Shown here: positions 55,013-64,000 of the stretch, one piece after another
Layout of the letters: each line of letters starts with the position of its first letter
Position numbering within the stretch: the first letter of the stretch is position 1
Origin: Burkholderia pseudomultivorans
GTDB taxonomy: Bacteria; Pseudomonadota; Gammaproteobacteria; Burkholderiales; Burkholderiaceae
DNA length: 64,000 nucleotides
Direction: 5' to 3'
NCBI RefSeq assembly: GCF_902499075.1
Contig: NZ_CABVPP010000006.1
Coordinates: 1 to 64,000, forward strand
The notes under the pieces: generated by a model
Told to the model about the DNA's origin: nothing
The model's database searches: none
The model's input: only the letters and a program-made list of their open reading frames with translations
Made by a program: the position numbers and the translations under genes

Positions 55013-56509
55013 CTAAGCGGCGCTGCGCAACGCGTCGCGTGCCGCCTGCGCGGCGTGACGGCCGGCCTGCCGGCCGAAGAAGGTCGCGTCGGCCAGCGAC
55101 AGCCCCGAGCTGTAGCCGGCGCCCCAGCGCGGCAGCCCGCAGGCCGTGCGGCCGGCCGCGTAGAGGCCCGGCACCGGCGCACGCGTCGCGTCGACGACCT
55201 GCCCGGTCGGCAGCGTATCGAGCCCGCCGAGCGTGAAGTGCGGATAGAACGCATAGTCGATCCGGCAATCGAGCGCGACGAACGGCGGCTCGATCAACGG
55301 CTTCAGCCACTTCCTCGCCTTGTGGAACAGCGGATCGACGCCTTCGGCCGCATGCCGGTTGTAGACGTCGACGGTCGCGGTCAGCGTGCCGGCCGGCATC
55401 TGCAGGTCGCGCTCGACTTCATCCCACGTCTCGCCCGCGGCCGCGATCCCGATCCGCGCGATGGCGGGCGGCTCCTGATAGGTTGCCTGATCGACGAGCA
55501 GGTAGATGCGGTCGCCGGCCTGGTGGAACGCGTGATGGCCGGTCCGGCCGTGATAGCCGTCCTCGTTGATGAAGCGCTGCCCGCGCGCGTTCACGAAAAT
55601 ACCGCGGATCAGCGACTCGGGCGCATAGAACGGCAGGCTCACGAACCCCTGGTCCATGTGGATCGCGGCGCCGCCCGCGCTCTGGCCGAGCAGGATGCCG
55701 GAGCCGTCGTCGCCGGGGCTGCCGATCGGTTCGTCCGAGCGCAGGAATTGCGGCGCATGCTGCCGCACCATGTCGCGATTCATCGCGAAGCCGCCCGCGC
55801 ACAGGATCACCGCGCGCCGCGCACGCACGCAGGCCGTCTCGCCATACGCGCGCAGCACGACGCCGCACACCGCGCCGCCGTCGTCGACGATCAGCGCGAG
55901 CGCACGCGTGTCGTAGCGCGTCGCGACGCCGAGCGCCTGCACGCGCTCGGCCAGCACACGCATCAGCATCTGCCCGCCGCCCCAGCCCGGCCATTGCGGC
56001 GTGTGGCCGCGCGGACACGGCTTCGCGGCCTCGCTGAACGGCCAGGCTTCCTCGCTGCCGGACCAGATCAGGCAGTCGTCGGTTTCGGGCTCGACGATCC
56101 GCTCGGCGATGAAGGTGTTCTTGTACGTGAGCCCCTGCGCGACGAGCCAGTCGTGATGTGCGAGGCTCTGGTCCGCATAGAGCCGCACCTTCGCTTCGTC
56201 GGCATCGGGGCCGCCTGCGAGCATCAGGTAGCGATACAGGTCCGCGGTTTCGTCGCGAAAGCCGGCCTGCCGCTGCGCGGGCGTGCCGCCGCTGCCGCCG
56301 AGGTAGATCTCGCCGCCCGACAGCGCGCTCGTGCCGCCGTGGCTCGAGGCGCGTTCGACGATCAGCGTATCGGCGCCGGCGCCGGCGGCTTCGATCGCCG
56401 CGCACGCTCCAGCCGCGCCGAAGCCCACGATCACGACATCGTGTTCGGCATCCCAGCGACGCACGTCGCGGGCGTTCAGGGGGCGAGTCAGGGAATATTC
56501 GGATGACAT
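55013..56509 (-). CDS. FAD-dependent oxidoreductase, 3-ketosteroid dehydrogenase/fumarate reductase family
   Basis: A 498-residue flavoprotein. The FAD site VVIVGFGAAGACAAIEAAGAGADTLIVERA occupies residues 24-53. It is followed by SSHGGTSALSGGEIYLGGSGG, the flavin-contact loop of the KSTD and FrdA-like family, and by a C-terminal GLYAAGRTACGLPRWGAGYSSGLSLADATFFGR that closes around the cofactor. The catalytic domain, with VNARGQRFINEDGYHGRTGHH, lies between. Likely reaction: desaturation or dehydrogenation of a ring ketone. It belongs with the NTF2-like protein, SDRs and epimerase to the right, together suggesting a catabolic unit for an alicyclic or steroid-like compound. Convergent with acpA. 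Confidence 0.87.
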   Translation of the reverse strand: MSSEYSLTRPLNARDVRRWDAEHDVVIVGFGAAGACAAIEAAGAGADTLIVERASSHGGTSALSGGEIYLGGSGGTPAQRQAGFRDETADLYRYLMLAGGPDADEAKVRLYADQSLAHHDWLVAQGLTYKNTFIAERIVEPETDDCLIWSGSEEAWPFSEAAKPCPRGHTPQWPGWGGGQMLMRVLAERVQALGVATRYDTRALALIVDDGGAVCGVVLRAYGETACVRARRAVILCAGGFAMNRDMVRQHAPQFLRSDEPIGSPGDDGSGILLGQSAGGAAIHMDQGFVSLPFYAPESLIRGIFVNARGQRFINEDGYHGRTGHHAFHQAGDRIYLLVDQATYQEPPAIARIGIAAAGETWDEVERDLQMPAGTLTATVDVYNRHAAEGVDPLFHKARKWLKPLIEPPFVALDCRIDYAFYPHFTLGGLDTLPTGQVVDATRAPVPGLYAAGRTACGLPRWGAGYSSGLSLADATFFGRQAGRHAAQAARDALRSAA

Positions 56510-56774
56510 GGGAAAGAGTCGGCGTGAAGGGAATCGACGAGCCGCGCCGCCCGGATACGTCGGGCGACGCGTGGATGACGAGGCGTCGGCGCAGCGCTCG
56601 ACGCCGCGAAAGCGGGCCGCGCATGCGCGACCCGGTGGTACGGACGTGCGGCCGTCGCGGCGACGGCCGCGTGTCGCGACGCGCGCGTGTTGCCGCGAGC
56701 CGTGCGCGTCGCACGCGTCCTGCGCCGTCGTCCGGCGAGGTCCGTTCGCGTGCGGCGGCGATGCAGTGCCCGCC

Positions 56775-56984
56775 TTACATGCCGCGCAACGCGGCAAAAC
56801 CGAAGTGCGACGGATCGATCGGCACGCAGCCGCTCGGCAGGCCGTTCTGGTCGACCGACCGGCATTGCAGGATGCCGGCCGCATACGGCGGCGACGGCAC
56901 CTGATCGGCTCCGTAACGCGCCAACGCCATGGCGGCGAGCGTGGCCGCCGCGAATACGCCCAGCTTGCGATTCGTGAGTCTCAT
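56775..56984 (-). CDS. Small hypothetical protein with possible membrane-receptor relic
   Basis: A 69-residue frame. A short basic start and hydrophobic stretch (RKLGVFAAATLAAMALA) could be a signal or anchor, followed by YGADQVPSPPYAAGILQCRSVDQNG and GCVPIDPSHFG. The spacing of the two cysteines and the GCVP motif recall the plug or early barrel of some TonB-dependent receptors, so this may be a fragment. It may equally be a genuine small exported protein with one disulfide. Codon usage is in keeping with the region. It lies 265 bp upstream of the flavoprotein start on the same strand. Confidence 0.4.
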   Translation of the reverse strand: MRLTNRKLGVFAAATLAAMALARYGADQVPSPPYAAGILQCRSVDQNGLPSGCVPIDPSHFGFAALRGM

Positions 56985-57427
56985 GATCGTCGTCCCCTCC
57001 GATTGGCCGCTCGTGCGGTGCGTGTCCGGCATGTCGCTGCAGCGCCGGATGACTGCACATTAGCGATCCGCTTCCCGCGGGCCATCGTCCGTTTCGACTA
57101 AGGGCAAACGCTGAGTGCATGCACGGCGTCGTGGCGCATCGCAGCATGCCGCGCCCACGCCGATTCGTCCGATCGAATCGACCGCAGCGGGTGTGCCTTT
57201 CTTCATCGGCCACGTCGCGTGGCGAACGCGTGCGGCATGCACGCTGCCGCATCGCACCATCCCGCCGCGCGGCGCCGCGCCCCCGGTGTTTTCCCCGGCC
57301 GGCAATCTGCTCCGTATGGATGATGAGCCGCGTGCGGGCCGATGCGAACCTGCGCGTCGGCATCCCGCATTCGCGGTGCATCCGTCCGATCTTTTCCGTT
57401 TTTTCCGTTCTTTCACGGGAGTACGGC
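56985..57427 (+). other. 443-bp intergenic region ahead of the NTF2-like gene
   Basis: No convincing gene on either strand. It contains the 10-bp palindrome GTGCATGCAC (57115-57124). The last 60 bp is T-rich (CGATCTTTTCCGTTTTTTCCG), close to the NTF2-like start at 57428. The promoters for the divergent genes should be here but were not recognised. Confidence 0.35.
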
Positions 57428-57844
57428 ATGACCGATTCAAATCCCCGCGACGCGCTGTACGAACTCGCGTGCCGCTATGCGCAGGCCGTCGATCGTCGCG
57501 ACTGGCCGCGTCTCGAGACGCTGTTCACGCCCGATGCGCAGCTCGCCGGCCCCGGCTTCCGGTTCGACGACCGCGACGCGATCGTCGCCGGCATGAACGC
57601 GATCGCGCACTACGAGACGACCCAGCATCATGTGCACAACCAGCTCGTCACGCTCGACGGCGGCGCGGCCGAGGTCGAGACCTACGGCGTCGCGTGCCAC
57701 GTCTACGTGCGCGACGGCGTGAGGCGCAAACTCGACTGGGGGCTGCGCTACCGCGACCGCTGCGTGTTCGACGGCGGCACATGGCGTTTCGCCGCGCGCA
57801 CGCTGCATGTCGACTGGTCGCAAGACCTGCCGCTGGAGGGCTGA
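57428..57844 (+). CDS. NTF2-like (SnoaL-type) family protein
   Basis: A 138-residue cone-shaped NTF2-fold protein. The pattern is typical: ELACRYAQAVDRRDWPRLETLFTPDAQLAGPG (helix, then DW and the first strand), HHVHNQLVTLDGGAAEVETYGVACHVY, and a C-terminal GTWRFAARTLHVDW. Members include ketosteroid isomerase, scytalone dehydratase and SnoaL cyclases. His-His and Asp residues line the pocket, but the reaction cannot be named. Its stop is three bases before the start of an SDR fragment, so an operon with the SDRs is likely. Next to a KSTD-like flavoprotein, a dehydratase or isomerase role is reasonable. Confidence 0.82.
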   Translation: MTDSNPRDALYELACRYAQAVDRRDWPRLETLFTPDAQLAGPGFRFDDRDAIVAGMNAIAHYETTQHHVHNQLVTLDGGAAEVETYGVACHVYVRDGVRRKLDWGLRYRDRCVFDGGTWRFAARTLHVDWSQDLPLEG

Positions 57845-57847
57845 GCG

Positions 57848-58048
57848 ATGCGCGCTTCGCTTCCCCTCGACGGCCGGACCGCGCTCGTGACGGGCGGCGC
57901 CGGCGGCATCGGCGCGGCCTGTGCGCATGCGCTGCTCGCGGACGGCGCTGCCGTCGTGCTGAGCGGCCGCCGCCGCGACGCGCTCGAACGCGCGCAGCGG
58001 CAACTGACCGACGCGGTGCCGGGCGGCCGCGCGCCGGACGCCGCGTGA
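57848..58048 (+). pseudogene. Short-chain dehydrogenase fragment (N-terminal 66 residues)
   Basis: A 66-residue frame that opens as a normal SDR: RTALVTGGAGGIGAACAHALLADGAAVVLSGRRRDALERA holds the TGxxxGIG cofactor loop and the NADP-type Arg pair. It then stops, about 190 residues short of the catalytic Ser, Tyr and Lys. The 58 bp to the next SDR shows no continuation in any frame, so the remainder was deleted rather than frameshifted. It starts three bases after the NTF2-like stop, so it was once part of this operon and is probably still translated as a useless stub. Confidence 0.75.
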
Positions 58049-58106
58049 GCACACGCCGGCCCGTCGCCGCGGCACGTGCCGTTTTCCCGTTCAAAGGAGC
58101 GTATCG

Positions 58107-58943
58107 ATGATTTCATTCACCGGCAGGACCGTGCTGATCACCGGCGGCGGCGCGGGCATCGGCCGCGCGTGCGCGGAAGCGTTCGGCGCGGCCGGCGCGC
58201 GCGTCGCCGTGGCCGAGATCGACGCCGCCCGTGCGCAGGACGTCCGGCACGCGCTGGAGGCAGCGGGCGTCGAATCGCTGGTGCAGACCGTCGACGTCAC
58301 GCGCCGCGACCAGGTCGACGCATTCGCGCGCGCGATCGACGCGCGCTTCGGCGGCCTCGACGTGCTCGTCAACAACGTCGGCGACTTCCTGCAGATCGCG
58401 AAGCCGTTCGACGACTGTACCGACGACGATATCGCGCGACTGTTCGACGTGAACCTGCGACAGGCATTCATCGTCACGCGCGCGATGCTGCCGCTGCTGC
58501 GCAGACGCGGCGCGGGCAGCAGCATCGTCGGCGTGTCGTCGATCGAGGGTTTCCGCGCGATTCCGAACTGCACCGTCTACGCGTCGTTCAAGGCCGCGCT
58601 GACCGGCTTCACGAAAAGCCTGGCGCTCGAACTCGGGCCGGCCGGCATCCGCGTCAACCAGATCGCGCCGGAAACCACCGAGACGCCGCAGGTGCCGGTC
58701 GGCACGATGGTCGCGGCCGAGCACCGCGACCACATCCCGCGCTGGATTCCGCTCGGACGCTTCGGCGCGGCCGGCGACATCGCGGGCACCGCGCTGTTTC
58801 TCGCGAGCCCGCTCGCCGCATGGATCACCGGCACGACGCTGCACGTCGACGGCGGCGCGCTCGCGGCGGCCGGCTGGTATCGCGACCCGAACGGCTGCTG
58901 GACGAACCTGCCCGTCGTCACGGGCAACGGCTTCAATTTCTGA
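58107..58943 (+). CDS. Short-chain dehydrogenase/reductase
   Basis: A 278-residue classical SDR. The cofactor loop is TGGGAGIGRACAEAFG (residues 12-27), with Glu after strand two (AVAEIDAARA) pointing to NAD. Then comes NNVGD, and the catalytic Ser in GVSSIEG with Tyr and Lys in YASFKAAL (YxxxK). The C-terminal tail is 25 residues longer than usual (AGWYRDPNGCWTNLPVVTGNGFNF), a feature of some steroid and terpenoid alcohol dehydrogenases. CAAAGGAG lies ahead of the start. It follows the SDR stub and precedes the epimerase-like gene in one run. Confidence 0.9.
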   Translation: MISFTGRTVLITGGGAGIGRACAEAFGAAGARVAVAEIDAARAQDVRHALEAAGVESLVQTVDVTRRDQVDAFARAIDARFGGLDVLVNNVGDFLQIAKPFDDCTDDDIARLFDVNLRQAFIVTRAMLPLLRRRGAGSSIVGVSSIEGFRAIPNCTVYASFKAALTGFTKSLALELGPAGIRVNQIAPETTETPQVPVGTMVAAEHRDHIPRWIPLGRFGAAGDIAGTALFLASPLAAWITGTTLHVDGGALAAAGWYRDPNGCWTNLPVVTGNGFNF

Positions 58944-58983
58944 CCCTGGAACGCGGCGCGCCCGCGCGCCCAACGGAGACTTC

Positions 58984-59892
58984 ATGAAGATCCTGATCAT
59001 CGGCGGCACCGGCCTGATCGGCGGCCACGCCGCGCTGCACCTGCACGCGCAGGGCAACCACGTGACGCTCGCCGCGCGCAAGCCGCCCGCGGCCGGCAGC
59101 GCGCTCGCTCAGTTCGACGTGCTGCTGCGCGACTACGTGGCCGGCGACTTCACGCGCGACGATCTCGCACCGTTCGACGCGATCGTGTTCGCGGCCGGCA
59201 ACGACATCCGCCACCTGCCGCCCGGCACCGACGAAGCCGCGCACTGGGAACGCGCGAACGTCGACGCGGTGCCGCGCTTCTTCGCGCTCGCGCGCGGCGC
59301 CGGCGTCGGGCGCGCAGTGCTGGTCGGCAGCTTCTATCCGCAGGTCGCGCCGGCACTCGTCGACACCGTGCCGTACGTGCGCTCGCGCCATCTCGCCGAC
59401 CAGCGCGTGCGCGCGCTCGCGACGCCGTCGTTTGCGGTATGCAGCGTGAATGCGCCATTCGTTGTCGGCGCGGTGCCGGGCCTGCGCAACGACATGTTCG
59501 CCGCGTACACCGGCTACGCGCAGGGCAAGCTCGCGGGGCTGCCCGTGTACGGACCGGCCGGCGGCAGCAACTTCATCTCGACCCGGTCGTTGTCTGAAGC
59601 AATCTGGGGTGCACTGCAGCGCGGCGAAGCGGGCCACGCGTATCTGGTCGGCGACGAGAATCTCAGCTTCGCCGACTATTTCGCGGCATTCTTTCGCGCG
59701 GCCGGCAATCCGCAGCCGGTGCCGTCGCTCGACCGTGAGCATCCGCTGCTGCCCGACATCGCGATTTACACCGGGCGCGGCAACGTCGTGTCGTACGAGC
59801 CCGATCCGGCCGAACTCGCGCTGCTCCGCTACCGGCGCGGCGACGTGCAGCGCGCGGTCGACGAAGTCGTCGCGCACTGCGGCGCGATCTAG
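58984..59892 (+). CDS. NAD-dependent epimerase/dehydratase family protein
   Basis: A 302-residue extended-SDR protein. The N-terminal ILIIGGTGLIGGHAALHLHAQG is a textbook GxxGxxG dinucleotide loop. The VTLAARKPP strand after it has a basic residue of the NADP type. The usual YxxxK is not clear; VGSFYPQVAP sits where it would be expected. It may therefore be an atypical reductase or a non-catalytic binder. It starts 40 bp after the SDR stop, so it is co-transcribed and is the last gene of this run. It converges on pckG, separated by a strong terminator. Confidence 0.85.
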   Translation: MKILIIGGTGLIGGHAALHLHAQGNHVTLAARKPPAAGSALAQFDVLLRDYVAGDFTRDDLAPFDAIVFAAGNDIRHLPPGTDEAAHWERANVDAVPRFFALARGAGVGRAVLVGSFYPQVAPALVDTVPYVRSRHLADQRVRALATPSFAVCSVNAPFVVGAVPGLRNDMFAAYTGYAQGKLAGLPVYGPAGGSNFISTRSLSEAIWGALQRGEAGHAYLVGDENLSFADYFAAFFRAAGNPQPVPSLDREHPLLPDIAIYTGRGNVVSYEPDPAELALLRYRRGDVQRAVDEVVAHCGAI

Positions 59893-59930
59893 CCGTTGCT
59901 TTCACGCGCGGCGAACCGCACGCCGATACG

Positions 59931-59972
59931 AAAACGTCCCGCCGCCGGCCTTGCGTGCCGGCGACGGGACGT
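59931..59972 (-). terminator. Strong bidirectional-type terminator of pckG
   Basis: Outer arms ACGTCCCG (59934-59941) and CGGGACGT (59965-59972) and inner arms CGCCGGC/GCCGGCG form a 16-pair stem with one mismatch and a seven-base loop. On the minus strand it is followed by TTTT, making it a classic terminator for pckG. Confidence 0.85.
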
Positions 59973-59994
59973 CAGCAAGCGCGACGGATCGCCG

Positions 59995-61860
<1,866 letters not shown>

Positions 61861-62389
61861 GAGCATGTCTCCAGATTATTGGGCGGGGATGGGGGATGCG
61901 GGGCGAGCCCGCCAGATGGGGAATGCGTGTGGAGCGCAGGTTGCGGCGACGCGCAGGACGGGACGCGCGAGCGGAGCGCGTGTCGATGCCGCGAGGCGAG
62001 AGAGAAGAAGCGATGTCTCTTTAGAGGGTGCGAACGCGAGTTTCGCCATGCAAGCAACCTGCCGTACAACTTCCATGAGGGCCAGCATACCATCGCCGAT
62101 ATTGCGCGCGGGTTGCGTTGCAACAAGAAACAACTGTGACGAAGAACCGGCACGCGGGTTGCAGGCAGGTTCTTTTTACGCCGTCGGCGCCCTCGCCCGC
62201 GGCCGGAGAAATCGCTGGAACGGCCGTGCCCCAAGGGTTTCGCGAAAGCAGCAAAATTCTCCGATGCGGGTTCGCGCGTGCGCGGCGCGAACCCGCGTCG
62301 GCCGTCTCCGTGTTTTCGCTACTCAGGCAAACCCTGAATTAGGTTGCGTACACAAACATCCTGCCTGAACGCATGTCGGGCATCCGTGC
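61861..62389 (-). other. 529-bp region upstream of pckG
   Basis: No convincing gene on either strand. A GTTGC-GTT-GCAAC inverted repeat lies at 62112-62124, about 250 bp before pckG, next to an A-rich patch (CAAGAAACAACTG). This is the best candidate for the pckG promoter and operator. GC-rich hairpins flank it. Confidence 0.35.
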
Positions 62390-63166
62390 TCAAAAAGGTG
62401 CGCCCGGCAATCCGGGGTAATACGCACCTGCGGCCATCCCGCCGTCGACCGACAGTTCCGCGCCGTTGCAGTACGACGCGTCGTCGCTCGCGAGAAACAG
62501 CGTCGCGCGCGCGATTTCGTCGGGCAGGCCGACGCGCTGCAGCGGCACGTTCGTATAGTGCTGGTTGACTTCGTCGAGCGGCGCGCCGGTCGGGTTCGAC
62601 ATCACGGTGTTCACGCCGCCCGGATGAATCGAATTCACGCGCACGCCCCGATGGCCGAGTTCGAGCGCCGCGACCTTGGTCAGCCCGCGCACGCCCCATT
62701 TGCTCGACACGTAGGCAGCGAGCGCGTTGACGCCGCGCAGTCCGTCCACCGACGAAATATTGACGATCGACCCGCGCTGCTGCGCAATCATCTGCGGCGC
62801 GACCGTGCGGATGCCGACGAACGTGCCGACCAGATTGACCGACACCGCGCGCTCGAAATCGCGTTTCGACAGCTCGGCGATCGCGCCGAACATCAGCACG
62901 GCCGCGTTGTTGACGAGCACGTCGATGCGGCCGAACTGCTCGACGGTCGCGTCGGCGACGCGCGCCCAGCTCGCTTCGTCGGCGACGTCGAGCCGCATGA
63001 AACGCGCGGCGTCGCCGAGTTCGCGCGCGAGCGCCGTGCCTTCCGCTTCGAGCACGTCGCCGATCACGACGCGCGCGCCTTCGGCGACGAACAACCTGCA
63101 CGTCGCCTCGCCCATCCCGCGTGCGCCGCCGGTGACGATCGCCACCTTTCCTTCAAGCCGTCCCAT
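62390..63166 (-). CDS. Short-chain dehydrogenase/reductase (glucose 1-dehydrogenase-like)
   Basis: A 258-residue classical SDR. The cofactor loop is TGGARGMGEATCRLF (residues 12-26), with Asp after strand two (VIGDVLEAEG), so NAD is likely. NNAAVL, the catalytic Ser in NISSVDG and Tyr-Lys in YVSSKWGVRGLTK follow. The C-terminus SVDGGMAAG is typical. It resembles cyclopentanol and 3-alpha/20-beta-hydroxysteroid dehydrogenases in length and tail. It lies 95 bp downstream of another SDR on the same strand; the two may be co-transcribed with genes beyond the window. Confidence 0.9.
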   Translation of the reverse strand: MGRLEGKVAIVTGGARGMGEATCRLFVAEGARVVIGDVLEAEGTALARELGDAARFMRLDVADEASWARVADATVEQFGRIDVLVNNAAVLMFGAIAELSKRDFERAVSVNLVGTFVGIRTVAPQMIAQQRGSIVNISSVDGLRGVNALAAYVSSKWGVRGLTKVAALELGHRGVRVNSIHPGGVNTVMSNPTGAPLDEVNQHYTNVPLQRVGLPDEIARATLFLASDDASYCNGAELSVDGGMAAGAYYPGLPGAPF

Positions 63167-63261
63167 TCTGTATCCCTGTCAATGCCGGTTACCGGCCGCC
63201 ATGCGCATGCGCATCGATGCGGTCGGACATACGATTCGCCAAGCCAGGCGACGCCCCGCCT

Positions 63262-64000
63262 TTAACCCCAGTATGCCTGCCCGCCGTCGAGCGGCAGCGT
63301 CGCGCCGGTCAGATACGCGGCGTCGCGGCTCGCGAGAAACACGATCGCGCGCCCGATGTCCTGCTCGCAGTCGCCGACGCGGCCGAGCGGAATCGTCCGA
63401 AAGAACGCGGCCGCCTCCTGCGGATTCGCGTCGATCCAACCCTTCAGTCCCGGCGACAACGCATGCGGCGCGACCGCGTTCACGCGAATGCCGTCCGCGC
63501 CCCATTCGCATGCAGCCGCCCGCGTCAGCGCGCGTATCGCCTCCTTGGTGGCCGCATACGCGCCGTAGCCAGACGCATCCCAGCGCACCGCGGCCGACGA
63601 CGCGAAATTGACGATCACGCCGTCGCCCTTGAGATGCGGATGGCATGCGCGCATCATGCGCAGCGTCGCGATCGGCCCCGATTCGAGCCCCGCGAGAAAA
63701 TCCGTGTCGGTCACGTCGAGCAGGCGGCCGAGCGGCACGACCTGCGCGTTGTTGACCAGGATCTGCACGCCGCCGAAGCGCTCGACGACCGCGTCGACGC
63801 AATGCGCGATCTGCGCGGCGTCCATCACGTCGCAGACGAACGGTTCCGCGACGCCGCCGCGCGCGCGGATCGCGTCGCAGGTCGTCGCCAGCTTGCCGCG
63901 CGTGCGGCCGACCACCGCGACCTGCGCGCCTTCGGCCGCGAGCGCATGCGCGACGCCTTCGCCGACGCCCTGCCCCGCTCCCGTCACGAGCGCGACCTTG
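63262..64000 (-). CDS. Short-chain dehydrogenase/reductase, cut by the window edge
   Basis: A partial SDR of at least 246 residues whose N-terminus runs past the window end. The last visible codons read KVALVTGAGQGVGEGVAHAL, so only the first few residues are missing and the GTG at 63987 is an internal Val, not the start. Other landmarks are VVGRTRGKL (NADP-type Arg), NNAQVV, Ser in NFASSAA and Tyr-Lys in YGAYAATKEAIRALT, then LPLDGGQAYWG at the end. It is probably in one transcript with the SDR at 62390. Substrate unknown. Confidence 0.88.
   Translation of the reverse strand, partial: KVALVTGAGQGVGEGVAHALAAEGAQVAVVGRTRGKLATTCDAIRARGGVAEPFVCDVMDAAQIAHCVDAVVERFGGVQILVNNAQVVPLGRLLDVTDTDFLAGLESGPIATLRMMRACHPHLKGDGVIVNFASSAAVRWDASGYGAYAATKEAIRALTRAAACEWGADGIRVNAVAPHALSPGLKGWIDANPQEAAAFFRTIPLGRVGDCEQDIGRAIVFLASRDAAYLTGATLPLDGGQAYWG

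Noticed and set aside
63262-63987. GTG at 63987 as the true start of the last SDR
   Set aside because: Codons beyond it (K-V-A-L) complete the first strand of the Rossmann fold, so the gene runs past the window edge.

Overview
The window is a GC-rich, densely coded stretch with strongly GC-biased third codon positions. Its gene content points to a Burkholderia, most likely of the B. cepacia complex: an ISNCY-type transposase remnant, a 16-strand-type porin, a second FtsH, an Rmf/CrpP-like small protein, many short-chain dehydrogenases and LLM-family flavin monooxygenases. Species and replicon cannot be fixed from sequence alone. No rRNA, tRNA, CRISPR array or replication origin was seen.

Layout. 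(1) 0.1-5.2 kb: a broken ISNCY transposase abuts a MerR-type promoter that drives an NAD-dependent epimerase. A signal-less solute-binding-fold protein and an aminotransferase follow on the minus strand, then a MocR-type regulator gutted by an internal deletion. (2) 5.2-17.5 kb: one minus-strand gene encodes a 4112-residue protein. I read it as an undescribed toxin-like or surface giant. It carries four tandem caspase-like modules with clan-CD style His and Cys positions (one has lost both), a hydrophobic DUF4781-like region, a late membrane segment, a Pro/Thr/Ser linker and a terminal LysM. (3) 17.9-22.3 kb: hypothetical protein, porin, orphan Rieske protein, Pal-like OmpA lipoprotein and a tiny glycine-rich lipoprotein. 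(4) 22.3-29.6 kb: a translationally coupled three-subunit periplasmic molybdenum hydroxylase (tri-haem cytochrome, 2Fe-2S subunit, Tat-exported molybdopterin subunit), then a membrane GGDEF protein and an Rmf/CrpP-like protein.

(5) 29.7-31.6 kb: a zinc deacylase of the AstE/AspA type and a complete MqsR/MqsA toxin-antitoxin pair with its own operator. (6) 31.9-39.8 kb: an organosulfur block. A GNAT acetyltransferase, an SnaA/NtaA-type monooxygenase, a fused permease-ATPase and two paralogous binding proteins form one plus-strand run. An SsuD-like monooxygenase and an SsuA-like binding protein oppose it. The set resembles Bacillus pathways that salvage S-modified cysteine. (7) 40.1-41.5 kb: an alpha/beta hydrolase and an overlapping MarR gene behind twin palindromic operators.

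(8) 42-47 kb: an Asp-box beta-propeller protein, an alcohol dehydrogenase and a TonB receptor behind a near-consensus Zur box (zinc uptake, ZnuD-like). (9) 47.4-55 kb: chemoreceptor, OtsA, a second FtsH, and an AcpA-type acid phosphatase. Between the last two lies a Pho box whose orientation and -10 spacing point at ftsH. (10) 55-64 kb: an oxidoreductase cluster (KSTD-like flavoprotein, NTF2-like protein, SDRs, one SDR truncated, an epimerase-like protein), then GTP-dependent PEP carboxykinase behind a strong terminator, and two more SDRs, the last cut by the window end.

Several genes have readable regulation: MerR-type, MqsA, MarR, Zur and PhoB sites. Decay (IS remnant, gutted MocR, SDR stub) is concentrated at 0.1-5.2 kb and near 58 kb.
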